33,259 bases of DNA from Candidatus Poribacteria bacterium WGA-3G (lineage in GTDB: Bacteria > Poribacteria > WGA-4E > WGA-3G). Under the pieces are notes generated by a model. The model did not search any database. It saw only the letters and a list, made by a program, of their open reading frames with translations, and had not been told where the DNA came from. Below are positions 23,044 through 31,613 of the stretch, in pieces; position 1 is the first letter of the stretch; each line of letters opens with the position of its first letter. Made by a program: the position numbers and the translations under genes. The DNA lies in the NCBI GenBank assembly GCA_000406005.1, contig ASZN01000065.1:1-33259 (forward strand), given 5' to 3'.

Positions 23044-23973
23044 ATGTCTCGTTCTTCTAACCCAAAAGCGACTGCACGTGTACCAGCCAGTACAACAAAC
23101 CTCGGACCCGGGTTCGACGTGTTAGGACTTGCGCTGCAACTCTACAGTGAAGTCACGTTAGAAACCACCGAAACGGAGACGCAGGTCATCGTTAAGGGGG
23201 TCGACGCCGATAAAATACCGAGCACACCAGAGCATATAGCGTTTCAAGCGGTAGAACTCGTTTTCGAGCAAAGCGGCAGCAAACGTCCGAAAGGTTTCAA
23301 ACTGGAAATAGAGAACGGGATCCCCGCAATCCGTGGGTTGGGAGGCAGCGGCACGGCTATTCTCGGCGGCTTGCTAACGGCAAACGCCCTCTGCGGTACG
23401 CCATTCTCCAACGAAGAACTTCTCAATTTTGCTACAGAATTAGAAGGGCACCCCGATAATGTTGCCGCTTCATTATATGGGGGTCTTGTCGTCTCGGCGC
23501 AGGAAAACACAGAAGTACATACCGTTCGGTTGCCGTGTCCACCTATACTTTCTATTGTGCTCGCTATTCCAGATTTTCCACTATCCACAGAACAGGCGCG
23601 AAACGTACTGCCGACATCGGTAGGTTTCGCTGATGCAGTATACAATACCAGTCGGAGTACACTCTTAATTGCCAGTATTGTCACCGGTCAATTTGAGATG
23701 TTACGCGTTGCAATGAAAGATAGATTGCACCAACCCTACCGGACTTCACTGATTCCAGGGTTCAACGATGTCGCAGAAGCTGCTACCGCCGCTGGTGCCC
23801 TTAGTGTCGCTTTAAGTGGCGCGGGTCCCAGCATTGCCGCTTACTGCCTGGAACATACAGAACAGGTAGCCGAACGGATGCAATCTGCCTTCAAGAAACA
23901 TCAGATCGCATCTGACATCAAAATCCTGAAGCCAGATGCTAATGGTGCAAGCATTCACATTGAGAACACCTGA
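23044..23973 (+). CDS. thrB: Homoserine kinase
   Basis: A 309-residue GHMP-family kinase that phosphorylates L-homoserine with ATP, the step before threonine synthase. Typical blocks are VPASTTNLGPGFDVLGLAL at the N-terminus, the phosphate-binding loop IRGLGGSGTAILGG (family PxxxGLGSSAA), HPDNVAASLYGG, and the C-terminal ALSGAGPSIAAY. The length is normal for ThrB. A moderate AGGAA precedes the ATG. It is flanked on both sides by heptamer-repeat islands and follows an aspartate aminotransferase-like gene. Confidence 0.93.
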   Translation: MSRSSNPKATARVPASTTNLGPGFDVLGLALQLYSEVTLETTETETQVIVKGVDADKIPSTPEHIAFQAVELVFEQSGSKRPKGFKLEIENGIPAIRGLGGSGTAILGGLLTANALCGTPFSNEELLNFATELEGHPDNVAASLYGGLVVSAQENTEVHTVRLPCPPILSIVLAIPDFPLSTEQARNVLPTSVGFADAVYNTSRSTLLIASIVTGQFEMLRVAMKDRLHQPYRTSLIPGFNDVAEAATAAGALSVALSGAGPSIAAYCLEHTEQVAERMQSAFKKHQIASDIKILKPDANGASIHIENT

Positions 23974-23983
23974 AAACCGTATT

Positions 23984-24087
23984 AGCCATCGGCTTCCGGC
24001 TTCCGGTTTTCAGCCACAAGAGGTTTTCGAGTAACATAAAACTTTCTGTACTGTTTGCTGATGGCTGACGGCTGACGGCTGATGGCT
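23984..24087. repeat. Second heptamer-repeat island, inverted arrangement
   Basis: The left array runs AGCCATC, GGCTTCC, GGCTTCC, GGTTTTC, AGCCACA (23984-24018). The right array is CTGATGG, CTGACGG, CTGACGG, CTGATGG, CT (24058-24087). The outermost units are inverted repeats (AGCCATC/GATGGCT), enclosing a core of about 40 bases. As in the island before thrB, the core ends with GTACTG shortly before the right array. The heptamer sequence differs but the architecture is the same. The right end supplies an ATG (24082) in frame with the next gene. Confidence 0.85.
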
Positions 24088-24108
24088 ATTCTGCTGAAAG
24101 ATAAAAAG

Positions 24109-26976
24109 ATGGCGAATTTTCATACAGAAAACATTGCGTCAATATTGAACAAATTCGATTCTAATATGGAGCAGGGCCTGAGTGCCGAAGCCTATGCGCA
24201 TGCAAGAGCGCGCTATGGCACTAACAAGTTCGGTCCAGAGGAAAAAGTTTTCCCGATTCAAGCGTTTCTGGGATCTCTGCTGACATGGCGCATCATCGTT
24301 TTATTCCTCGCGACGGTCATCTTAGTTGTGTCATTGATCAGAGGATCGGAAGGCGTTACCCTTCATGCGACGGGCATCGTCGGGGCAGCTCTGATGATTC
24401 ACATCGCCTCGACATGTATAACAGTATACCGGATCCGCAGTCGAGATGCCGATATTAACAGACGCATGGGGCATAGCATTAGAGTTATTCGACAAGGAAA
24501 ATTCGAACAATGTGTACCAGAAGATATTGTCCCCGGTGATCTCCTCTCACTGAACGCTGGCGACTACGTCCCCGCTGACGCGAGAATCATCGAATCCGAA
24601 GGACTCATGACCGATGAATCTTCGATCTTCGGGACCGAAGTCCCTGTACACAAAATAAGTGTGGATCTTTCAGAAGCTGCTTTACCGCCAGAAAAACAGA
24701 AAAATATGGCTTTCGGCGGCACATACATCGTCGCTGGACACGGATCCGCTATCGTTGTAAAGACCGGAACACAACTCGAAATATGGAAGCAGCACCAAGA
24801 CGCACGCCCGAGGTCCGCTGCAACTACACTCGCTGAAAACGAAACAAAGGATTTACATACGATAATAAAGATAGCAGGTCTTGTCGTCGGAGTTATCGTT
24901 GTCACAATCGCTTGGTGGTTCGAATACCAGAAACAAACAACTGACTGGCAGTCACTCATCCATTTAGGTCTGTTATTCGCCATTGCCTTCGCGCCTTATG
25001 ATGTTGTTGGACTGCTCCGATTGTCATTCTCTAAGCACACCCAAAAGTTGATGGAAAAAGGGCTCACGCTGCGTAACTCACATAGCATTGAGAAGTTGAG
25101 TCGCATCACCACCTTTTGCGCCAATGAAAACGGGCTCGCGACGACACGCTCCCTGACAATCTCTAACATCTTCGTTGATGATCAACTCGTTGATGGCAGT
25201 ACATGGAAAACATGGTTGGATTCTTTAAAAGATCTCCCGCCTGCCGAACGACAAAAAGCGATTTCAGCCATACCCTCTAATGTGAAGATTCCACAAGGTG
25301 CACCGCACTTGATATTCACTGCAGGACTCGGCACCTCCGGCGGTCACGGTATAGATAACAGAGCCGTCGCCCAGAATACAAACCACTCAGAATCCAACAC
25401 TGACGAGGCAACCCCGTCACCGAAAGCCACAATTCAACAAAATATGGAACGACTCGGCTATCAACTCGATAGTATCAAGACTAAACTTCCATTAGTGGAT
25501 GCCTATCCATATACACGACACTATGGATACCAGATGCAAGTGTTCGAGTCAGCACCTGAAGACTATCTCAATATCATTTTTGGAGATGCACAGACAGTCC
25601 TTAATACTTGCGGTTCTGTCCTCATCAACGGGGAAATTACACCTTTATTCGATGACAAGTACGAAATGTATGATAAAGTCATAGACTACCTGCTCAACAC
25701 GAAAGCCCAAGTCTACGGTGTCGCTTTCCACACCTCTGATGTCATCCTGAAACCTCAAGAGATGGAAGACAATCCTATCTTCTTAGGGTTCATAAGTTTC
25801 TCCCTGAGTAATGATGAAGAGACAAAAACAGTTTTGAAATCCAGTCTGGATACGGGTCTTAAGATTATCCTCATCTCTGAGAACAGTGAGCAAGAGACAG
25901 TTGATTTAGCGAAAGACCTCGGCCTCGTTCATAACCGGAAAGCCGTCGCATCAAGAGCAGAATTTGAGGCGGTACCACGTGAAGAAATTGACGCTGAAAC
26001 AGCAAATTGGTTGGCGTATTCACAACCAACTTGGGACCAACGTCGGAACATCGTTTTGAGTTTGAAACGACAAGGGCATGCTGTCGGGTTCTTAGGTCAA
26101 AATAGGACGGATCTACGCGCGATGAATGTTGCTGATATAACCCTCGCCAATAGGGGACACGCCTCACACGTTGTTCAAGCCGCTGCTGACGGATTAATTA
26201 ACAGCAAAGGTTTCCAAGCCGTAAAAGATGCGCTGCTCCATGCACGGGAGGCATACCGTAACACATCAGGCTTTTTACGGTGGAACTTTTCGTGTACACT
26301 CTCACTCCTTTTCACGCTTACGCTCGGGACGGTGCTACACTACCTTTATGAAATGCCGATGCCCTTAACACTCACACAAATCATCTGGGTGCAATTGCTC
26401 TCAACTGTATTACCCGCATTAGGCGTAGGCACGGAAAGAATACTGGCTGACGAAAGATACCATCGTCCTTCCACCTCTACGAGGTCGCGTTTCCTCTCAA
26501 AAACAACAGGGATCGATATTATTTGCCGTTCTGTCACAATCAGCCTCATGACGATCATGCCCTTCTTTTTTATGTTGTGGCGTTCCACGGCGTTGTCGGA
26601 CACAATCGGTGTCTCAACATTAATAAGAGATGTGTTCTCCAGCGGAATTGATGGGAGCGAAAATTCAGCGGATATAGCAGTGGCGCGAACAGCAGCCTGT
26701 ACCACACTCATCTTTACACAGTTAGCAACCTGCTGGCAAGCACTCCGCTACTCGTGGGAACCACTGTTTCAAAGAATTGTGGCAAACCCATGGCTCCTGC
26801 TTATCTCCGGTATGATTATCGCACTTCACTTGATAACCCTCTATGTTGAACCCATCGGGCAATTTTTAGGAATGGTGCCCCTGAAATGGGAATGGCAATG
26901 GACACTCCTATTTAGTCTGACATTACTCCTATTGCCCCTAAATCTGGCAATAAACTCACATCCCGACAAAGACTGA
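24109..26976 (+). CDS. P-type ATPase-like membrane protein lacking the catalytic motifs
   Basis: A 955-residue protein aligning along its length with PII-type (calcium-pump-like) P-type ATPases. It has an N-terminal cation-ATPase domain (LSAEAYAHARARYGTNKF), an A domain (PEDIVPGDLLSLNAGDYVPADARII), P and N domains, and a C-terminal membrane bundle (LTQIIWVQLLSTVLPALGVGTE). Every catalytic signature is changed. DKTGTLT is ANENGLAT with N339 at the phosphorylated Asp. TGES is FGTE (174-177). KGAPE is ESAPE. TGDxxxTA is SENSEQET (590-597). GDGVND is GQNRTD (663-668). The frame is intact, so it is probably a non-pumping paralogue. The start is ATG 24109; ATG 24082 lies in the repeat. Convergent with the DUF6785-type gene. 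Confidence 0.8.
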   Translation: MANFHTENIASILNKFDSNMEQGLSAEAYAHARARYGTNKFGPEEKVFPIQAFLGSLLTWRIIVLFLATVILVVSLIRGSEGVTLHATGIVGAALMIHIASTCITVYRIRSRDADINRRMGHSIRVIRQGKFEQCVPEDIVPGDLLSLNAGDYVPADARIIESEGLMTDESSIFGTEVPVHKISVDLSEAALPPEKQKNMAFGGTYIVAGHGSAIVVKTGTQLEIWKQHQDARPRSAATTLAENETKDLHTIIKIAGLVVGVIVVTIAWWFEYQKQTTDWQSLIHLGLLFAIAFAPYDVVGLLRLSFSKHTQKLMEKGLTLRNSHSIEKLSRITTFCANENGLATTRSLTISNIFVDDQLVDGSTWKTWLDSLKDLPPAERQKAISAIPSNVKIPQGAPHLIFTAGLGTSGGHGIDNRAVAQNTNHSESNTDEATPSPKATIQQNMERLGYQLDSIKTKLPLVDAYPYTRHYGYQMQVFESAPEDYLNIIFGDAQTVLNTCGSVLINGEITPLFDDKYEMYDKVIDYLLNTKAQVYGVAFHTSDVILKPQEMEDNPIFLGFISFSLSNDEETKTVLKSSLDTGLKIILISENSEQETVDLAKDLGLVHNRKAVASRAEFEAVPREEIDAETANWLAYSQPTWDQRRNIVLSLKRQGHAVGFLGQNRTDLRAMNVADITLANRGHASHVVQAAADGLINSKGFQAVKDALLHAREAYRNTSGFLRWNFSCTLSLLFTLTLGTVLHYLYEMPMPLTLTQIIWVQLLSTVLPALGVGTERILADERYHRPSTSTRSRFLSKTTGIDIICRSVTISLMTIMPFFFMLWRSTALSDTIGVSTLIRDVFSSGIDGSENSADIAVARTAACTTLIFTQLATCWQALRYSWEPLFQRIVANPWLLLISGMIIALHLITLYVEPIGQFLGMVPLKWEWQWTLLFSLTLLLLPLNLAINSHPDKD

Positions 26977-26989
26977 GACGCAGTGACGA

Positions 26990-28957
26990 TCAGACCCAGA
27001 AACCGTAGGTCGGAATTCCAACGATAATGCCAAAGATTGTCCAGAGGCTACCGATAACAAACTCTCCTAAAATCAAGCCTAAAAAGAACGGTGCTATCTT
27101 CCTGTGCCGAACGACACCACCGTACTGAAGGATCAACCATTTGATAAGCCAACTCATGAAAAGGCAGCTCCACGTCACATTCATCCCCCAACTCGTGGAG
27201 ATCGCGAACCCTGCAGGATGAAAGGGCCACCAGACAAATCGCATCCGAAAGAACATTAGGACTGTTGTCAGCAGGAAACCGATGCCCATAAACCCACTCT
27301 CAGCGATACGTGTCTCTTCGGGGGCTTGTAACCATCCAGCAAGCCGACGATACGGCTCTATCCCGAAAGCACTTAAAGAGGGCCAATAGGCGCGCACCTC
27401 CATCCCAAGTCGGTAGCCTCGGTCAATCAACGCCCAAAATCCTGCCAAGGATCCCAAAACCGTCGCAAGCGTTAGGGCAAAGATGATACGGTGCATCGTC
27501 ATGTTAGTTCGTTCCATGATCTTAAAGCCTTCCAACTGATGCGGCATTGGATGGCTGCGATACGCACGATTGATGAACCAAAACATCGAGAACATAATCA
27601 GGTTATCTCTACCTAATCGGCGTGTACCGACTGTCCGGGTCAGAATTTCATCAGGACCAGAATAGTGCAAGTCGTGGACAGGTGTACCGAGTTCCGCACG
27701 CATCCGTGTCACTGCGATCGAAATCATGTAATAGATAACGAAAAAAGTAAACATCACCCACAGCTCCGCGCCTCCATAGTAGCAGAAAAGGACGAGGAAC
27801 AACATTGCCGCAACAAGTCCGACCGTCGCAGCGCGATAGGACATCGGTTCCGACGTTTCGTTGATAGTGTCATCTTTTACCGTCTTATTAATCCCTGCAA
27901 CGCTCCTCGCAACGTGTAATAGATGTTTACGACTCGCCCAAACCGCTAAAACACAGAGCGCAAGGTAACCCCCCGATGCTTGTTCATTCATATACGGAAA
28001 GCGAGGCAGAACACGCAATCCGAGGGCGGCACCAAGCACACGCATCAACCGCCAATACCAGAAGAAAAACCAGCATGAAAATGAAAGGTCGAGCGGAATA
28101 AAGAATCCGAGTCCAATCGCAAACGGGTAGAGCGAAAACGGTATGCTACCCATGGCGTTCCATGGACTCTCCGTAAAAATTTGAAAACTTCGCACACGGG
28201 TCCGGAATTCTGGTAGAATCGGATACAAAAAATTGAGTCCGTTCCAGAAGGCAAGCGCTCCTGCAATTCCAAAACCGAGCCACATTAACCTGTTCTGAAA
28301 AAGATGATTCCGCGGTGTCTCCGTCAACTCGAGCGGAAGTTGAATGATCGGATAACTCAATTTTTCATGCTCAATCCACTGTTTTCGGACGATGATATTG
28401 ATACAAAGCATACCGAAGACCAACACAGTAATGAAGGCAGTCCACCAAAGAACTGGTGTCGCCCATCCAAGCAGTGTATGAGTCGTATAGAGGGGCAACT
28501 CGCCCTCATAATAGCCACTCAATAGCGATGTATCACTAACGGTAAGCCATTTAGGGAGAAACGGTACAAATAGTTGCTGCCACTCGTTTTCCGGCGTCGC
28601 AAAGCGAAAGGCGTGACCTAACATCGGTACCAAAATTTCGAGCATATCGTGTCCGGCAATACCCGAAGCGATGGAAAGCATCAGATAAACAATCACCAAC
28701 TCGCTTTGTACCAACGCCAAGTTCGGTATGAAACGGCGCAATAACTGGTTCATACCTATAACGACGAACAGGCTGAAAATCACGTTGAAGAAAAGGGAGA
28801 TCGTTACAGGATGTCCCGAATACCGAATCACCTCCATCTCAATAACCCAATAACAGTTGATCGGTATCAGGATAACGGCAATAAGAATAGATTTAAGTGT
28901 AACACCGTGGGCGGGAACTTGTGATGATGCTAATGTACGGGAAGTTCCAACTTCCAT
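26990..28957 (-). CDS. DUF6785-type (OPT-like) multi-pass membrane protein
   Basis: A 655-residue protein with about 13-15 hydrophobic segments. It resembles the DUF6785/DUF6784 family of large membrane proteins found in Poribacteria, Planctomycetota and related groups, distantly like oligopeptide (OPT) transporters. Recognised stretches are the amphipathic start (LKSILIAVILIPINCYWVIEMEVIRYSGHPVTISLFFNV split around residue 45), WIEHEKLSYPIIQLP, TRMRAELGTPVHDLHY and the C-terminal FHPAGFAISTSWGMN. The ATG at 28957 has TGGAG 11 bases upstream. Function and substrate are unknown; a transporter role is an inference. It ends 13 bases from the convergent P-type ATPase-like gene, and the TnpB element sits about 110 bases upstream of its start. 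Confidence 0.7.
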   Translation of the reverse strand: MEVGTSRTLASSQVPAHGVTLKSILIAVILIPINCYWVIEMEVIRYSGHPVTISLFFNVIFSLFVVIGMNQLLRRFIPNLALVQSELVIVYLMLSIASGIAGHDMLEILVPMLGHAFRFATPENEWQQLFVPFLPKWLTVSDTSLLSGYYEGELPLYTTHTLLGWATPVLWWTAFITVLVFGMLCINIIVRKQWIEHEKLSYPIIQLPLELTETPRNHLFQNRLMWLGFGIAGALAFWNGLNFLYPILPEFRTRVRSFQIFTESPWNAMGSIPFSLYPFAIGLGFFIPLDLSFSCWFFFWYWRLMRVLGAALGLRVLPRFPYMNEQASGGYLALCVLAVWASRKHLLHVARSVAGINKTVKDDTINETSEPMSYRAATVGLVAAMLFLVLFCYYGGAELWVMFTFFVIYYMISIAVTRMRAELGTPVHDLHYSGPDEILTRTVGTRRLGRDNLIMFSMFWFINRAYRSHPMPHQLEGFKIMERTNMTMHRIIFALTLATVLGSLAGFWALIDRGYRLGMEVRAYWPSLSAFGIEPYRRLAGWLQAPEETRIAESGFMGIGFLLTTVLMFFRMRFVWWPFHPAGFAISTSWGMNVTWSCLFMSWLIKWLILQYGGVVRHRKIAPFFLGLILGEFVIGSLWTIFGIIVGIPTYGFWV

Positions 28958-29066
28958 ATAAAATGTAACTCCAGTAAGCGAGAACGTCCCTATGAACTTT
29001 GAGACGAAATAAGAGAAATAGTGCGTTGTGAACGGAATATTCGCGATACATCAATCCATATATTTC

Positions 29067-29139
29067 ATTGAACCCTCTCCAGTCTAAAGACTGGAGATTC
29101 CTTTTGTTCCTCATGGGAACATTCTCCGCTCAGGCGGAG
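29067..29139 (-). ncRNA. Candidate omega-RNA 3' scaffold at TnpB right end
   Basis: Three hairpins in tandem within 63 bases, overlapping the tnpB stop codon and ending at the presumed right end, match the known layout in which the TnpB guide RNA is cut from the 3' end of its own message. The guide would be read from the flank beyond TTCAA, that is the complement of roughly 29047-29068, in the region upstream of the DUF6785-type gene. No transcript evidence is available from sequence. Confidence 0.5.
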
Positions 29140-30320
29140 CAACATCGGCCTTCTAAGCGAATGCCGACGGGCGGTGCCATAGCCGCCACTACGGGGACAC
29201 CTAAGCATCCCAGATACTTTTGTCTTATATTAATCGCACCCACACCATCGCGATGATATTCAAAACCGCATTTACACTTATACTCGCGAGTCGTAGGTTT
29301 CTTCCTGTTCCCACACTTTGGGCAAGTTTGTGAAGTGTAAGACTCATCAATCACTTCAACTTTCATGCCTAACGCTTTCGCTTTGTATGAAATCAGTTGC
29401 GTGACTTTACCAAACGCCCATTGATGCAGCTTCTGATTAACACGTTTGCCGTAATCTATATTATCCCGAATACCCGTCAAATCGCCAATCACAATTGTAC
29501 CGATGTTGTTATCTTCACACATCTTCACAAAATTTGTTGTGTGTTTGTGTAAGCCATCGCGTATCTGATTCTCGATTTGCCTAATACGTTTCCATTTACG
29601 TTTTACAAGAGACCACCAGCGTCTTGAATGGCGTTTACACCTATCAATCTTTTTGCCAAATGCCGCTATCACCTTGTTCCTCAACCGGTATAGACTTCGT
29701 ATATACCGCCCATTGAAAATCATAGTGTCAACACCATCATAGCTAACCATAGGATGTATCTCACCAATATCAACACCAACAACACCTTTCGCTTTTGACT
29801 TCAAAGGCTTACCTACATTATACACAAAATGCAGAGTATACCTGCCTTTATCATAGACCAACTCAACTATAGCAATGTGCGCCATAGCATACACCAAATC
29901 AAAGGTCTTTGGCAATCTAACCTTTAACGGCTCACCATGTCTTCCGTTAGATAAAATCAATATGTTATCTTTGAAATGAATCGCGGACTTCTTCCAAGAG
30001 GTCGTTTGAAACTTTTTGTCTCTATGTGGTGGCTTTGCCTTTTTGTCGCCATTCTTACGCTTTTCACGAAAACCCTTACGATTCTTGAAAAACTTTCTAC
30101 GCACCTCTTGTATACTCTGTGAATGTAAAGGTTGCGATTTAGACAACTGCTTGTCCATCCACAACTCACAAGGGACATCAAGTCCACCACCCGTACGATA
30201 ACCATGCGCATAGTCCCACATATCCTTCAATACCAAACACTCACGCCACACAGACGCGGTAGCGGCATTAAGAGATTCCAACTGCTGAGTATACTGCAAT
30301 CTTAACTTACGGGTACGCAT
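29130..30320 (-). CDS. tnpB: TnpB (OrfB) RNA-guided endonuclease of IS200/IS605 family
   Basis: A 396-residue TnpB. RuvC-I is GVDIGE with D184. RuvC-III is HRDGVGAINI with D358. The zinc finger is CPKC...CKC. At RuvC-II, where most TnpBs have E-D-L, this protein has IGDLTGI with G279 in place of the glutamate. E326 in IDESYTSQTCPKC sits just before the zinc finger and may take the acidic role, as in TnpB lineages with a rearranged RuvC-II residue. A basic N-terminal half (KFFKNRKGFREKRKNGDKK) fits RNA binding. The ATG at 30320 is preferred over TTG at 30326 because AAGGAG ends 6 bases before it. Upstream a strong two-tier stem (30360-30400) lies in the leader. No TnpA is present. Confidence 0.9.
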   Translation of the reverse strand: MRTRKLRLQYTQQLESLNAATASVWRECLVLKDMWDYAHGYRTGGGLDVPCELWMDKQLSKSQPLHSQSIQEVRRKFFKNRKGFREKRKNGDKKAKPPHRDKKFQTTSWKKSAIHFKDNILILSNGRHGEPLKVRLPKTFDLVYAMAHIAIVELVYDKGRYTLHFVYNVGKPLKSKAKGVVGVDIGEIHPMVSYDGVDTMIFNGRYIRSLYRLRNKVIAAFGKKIDRCKRHSRRWWSLVKRKWKRIRQIENQIRDGLHKHTTNFVKMCEDNNIGTIVIGDLTGIRDNIDYGKRVNQKLHQWAFGKVTQLISYKAKALGMKVEVIDESYTSQTCPKCGNRKKPTTREYKCKCGFEYHRDGVGAINIRQKYLGCLGVPVVAAMAPPVGIRLEGRCCSA

Positions 30321-30359
30321 TGCCAACTCCTTACATTGCCACCGGTGTTACTTGGTTTT

Positions 30360-30400
30360 GGTAGAGACTGCCCTGAGAAGGGCAGATAACACTCTCTACC
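30360..30400. other. Two-tier inverted repeat upstream of tnpB
   Basis: GGTAGAGA (30360-30367) pairs with TCTCTACC (30393-30400), and inside it CTGCCCT (30368-30374) pairs with AGGGCAG (30379-30385) over a GAGA loop. It lies 40-80 bases upstream of the tnpB start. It may be a leader-RNA structure controlling TnpB expression or part of the element's left end. The rest of the 30321-30782 gap holds the left-end hairpin at 30457-30479 and the promoter near 30708; nothing else was seen. Confidence 0.6.
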
Positions 30401-30704
30401 AGCAACGCAACTAATATCATACCACAAAAACACAAATCTGTCAGGTAAAAAATAGACGATCACTCTCAAAGAGAGATCGCCCAACCACTTCCTTAAAATA
30501 GACCCAGAACCTTCACACACGCCCTTAGCATTTTCTACATCTCTCGGCTAAAGCACCAGAGTTTTGAAAATGAAGAGGATGATAAATTTATCACAATCCC
30601 TATAGCGTGTCAATCATTTAAAACAATAATTCGGCGGTAGACTCAAAAATGTCACTCAACCCAAGGAACGATAGAAAATAGCCTTTATTTTAACAACTTT
30701 ACTG

Positions 30705-30713
30705 TGCTATAAT
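30705..30713 (+). promoter_or_regulatory. Extended -10 promoter of the cis-prenyltransferase gene
   Basis: TGC-TATAAT (TATAAT at 30708-30713) is a perfect extended -10 element. The -35 region 17 bases upstream (TTATTT) is poor, as is usual for extended -10 promoters. The predicted start near 30720 gives a leader of about 60 bases before the ATG at 30783. Confidence 0.6.
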
Positions 30714-30782
30714 AGAATTCGTAATATGGGTTTGCAAGCTGCGCTGTAATTGTAATCTACAAGTGCAGATTAGGAGCACACG

Positions 30783-31586
30783 ATGAAGCCACTCCGCGCG
30801 ATGAAAAAACGAGTTGAAAAATTTTTTTACAACGCCTATCAACGACGATTGGAATCCGAAGCGAACACGTGGAACATACCACGTCATATCGGTGTCATCC
30901 TTGATGGCAACCGCCGTTACGCGAAAGCCAGCGGACTTGAGGATGTCATTCAAGGACACTATGAAGGCGCAGACAAATTAGAAGAGGTGCTTCACTGGTG
31001 TGACGAACTCGGGGTCGAGATCTTTTCAATATGGATTTTCTCAATTGATAACTTCAAACGGGCAGCACATGAAGTTGAAGGTATCCTTGGGCTTATTGAA
31101 CGAAAAATGCGTGAACTCACCACAATTGAAGGGCTCCACACCAATCAGATTAAAGTCCGAGCCATGGGGCAGATAGAACTGTTACCACCGAGCCTGCAAG
31201 AAGCGATTCGGGCGGCAGAAGAAGCCACGCAAAACTACGAAAAATTCATCCTCAATGTCGCTGTCGCTTACGGTGGACGCGAAGAAATCATCGAGGCTTT
31301 TCGGGGACACCTCAAAGCGGAGAGTGAAACCGGTAAATCGGTTCGGCAAATTGCAGACGAACTCACTGTAGATAAGATTAATCCGTATCTATACACTTCA
31401 AATCTGCCGGATCCAGAGTTAATTATTCGCACCAGTGGTGAGGTACGGCTCTCAGGATTTCTGCTCTGGCAGAGCGTCTACTCAGAGTTCTATTTCTGTG
31501 ACACGTATTGGCCCTCGTTCCGTAAAATCGACTTTCTCCGCGCCTTACGTGCTTACAGCGAACGTAAACGCCGATTTGGACAATAG
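30783..31586 (+). CDS. uppS: Cis-prenyltransferase (UppS / Z-FPP synthase family)
   Basis: A 267-residue enzyme that adds isoprene units from IPP in cis configuration, supplying a polyprenyl carrier precursor at the cytoplasmic membrane. HIGVILDGNRRYA contains the catalytic aspartate D41 and the diphosphate-binding loop. NVAVAYGGREEI and DPELIIRTSGEVRLSGFLLWQ complete the family set. The GNRRYA and LSGFLLWQSVYSE variants, and the ending WPSFRKIDFLRALRAYSERKRRFG, resemble the mycobacterial short-chain synthase Rv1086 more than E. coli UppS (GNGRWA, SNFLLWQ), so product chain length is uncertain. GGAG lies 6 bases before the ATG. rsgA follows after 27 bases, probably on the same message. Confidence 0.88.
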   Translation: MKPLRAMKKRVEKFFYNAYQRRLESEANTWNIPRHIGVILDGNRRYAKASGLEDVIQGHYEGADKLEEVLHWCDELGVEIFSIWIFSIDNFKRAAHEVEGILGLIERKMRELTTIEGLHTNQIKVRAMGQIELLPPSLQEAIRAAEEATQNYEKFILNVAVAYGGREEIIEAFRGHLKAESETGKSVRQIADELTVDKINPYLYTSNLPDPELIIRTSGEVRLSGFLLWQSVYSEFYFCDTYWPSFRKIDFLRALRAYSERKRRFGQ

Positions 31587-31613
31587 ATACAGTAGCCTAA
31601 AAAACAACAGGGG

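Larger units (their letters stand above)
29067..30480 (-). mobile_element. IS200/IS605-type TnpB-only element
   Basis: The gene at 29130-30320 is a TnpB without TnpA nearby. On the minus strand the 3' end carries three consecutive hairpins: CTCCGC/GCGGAG (29124-29139, over the tnpB stop), GTTCC/GGAAC (29106-29120) and CTCCAGTC/GACTGGAG (29077-29096). TTCAAT (29072-29067) follows, a common right-end pattern for this family. The candidate left end is an imperfect hairpin with a 2-base bulge at 30457-30479. The boundaries are estimates. Such elements need a TnpA elsewhere to move. Confidence 0.7.
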
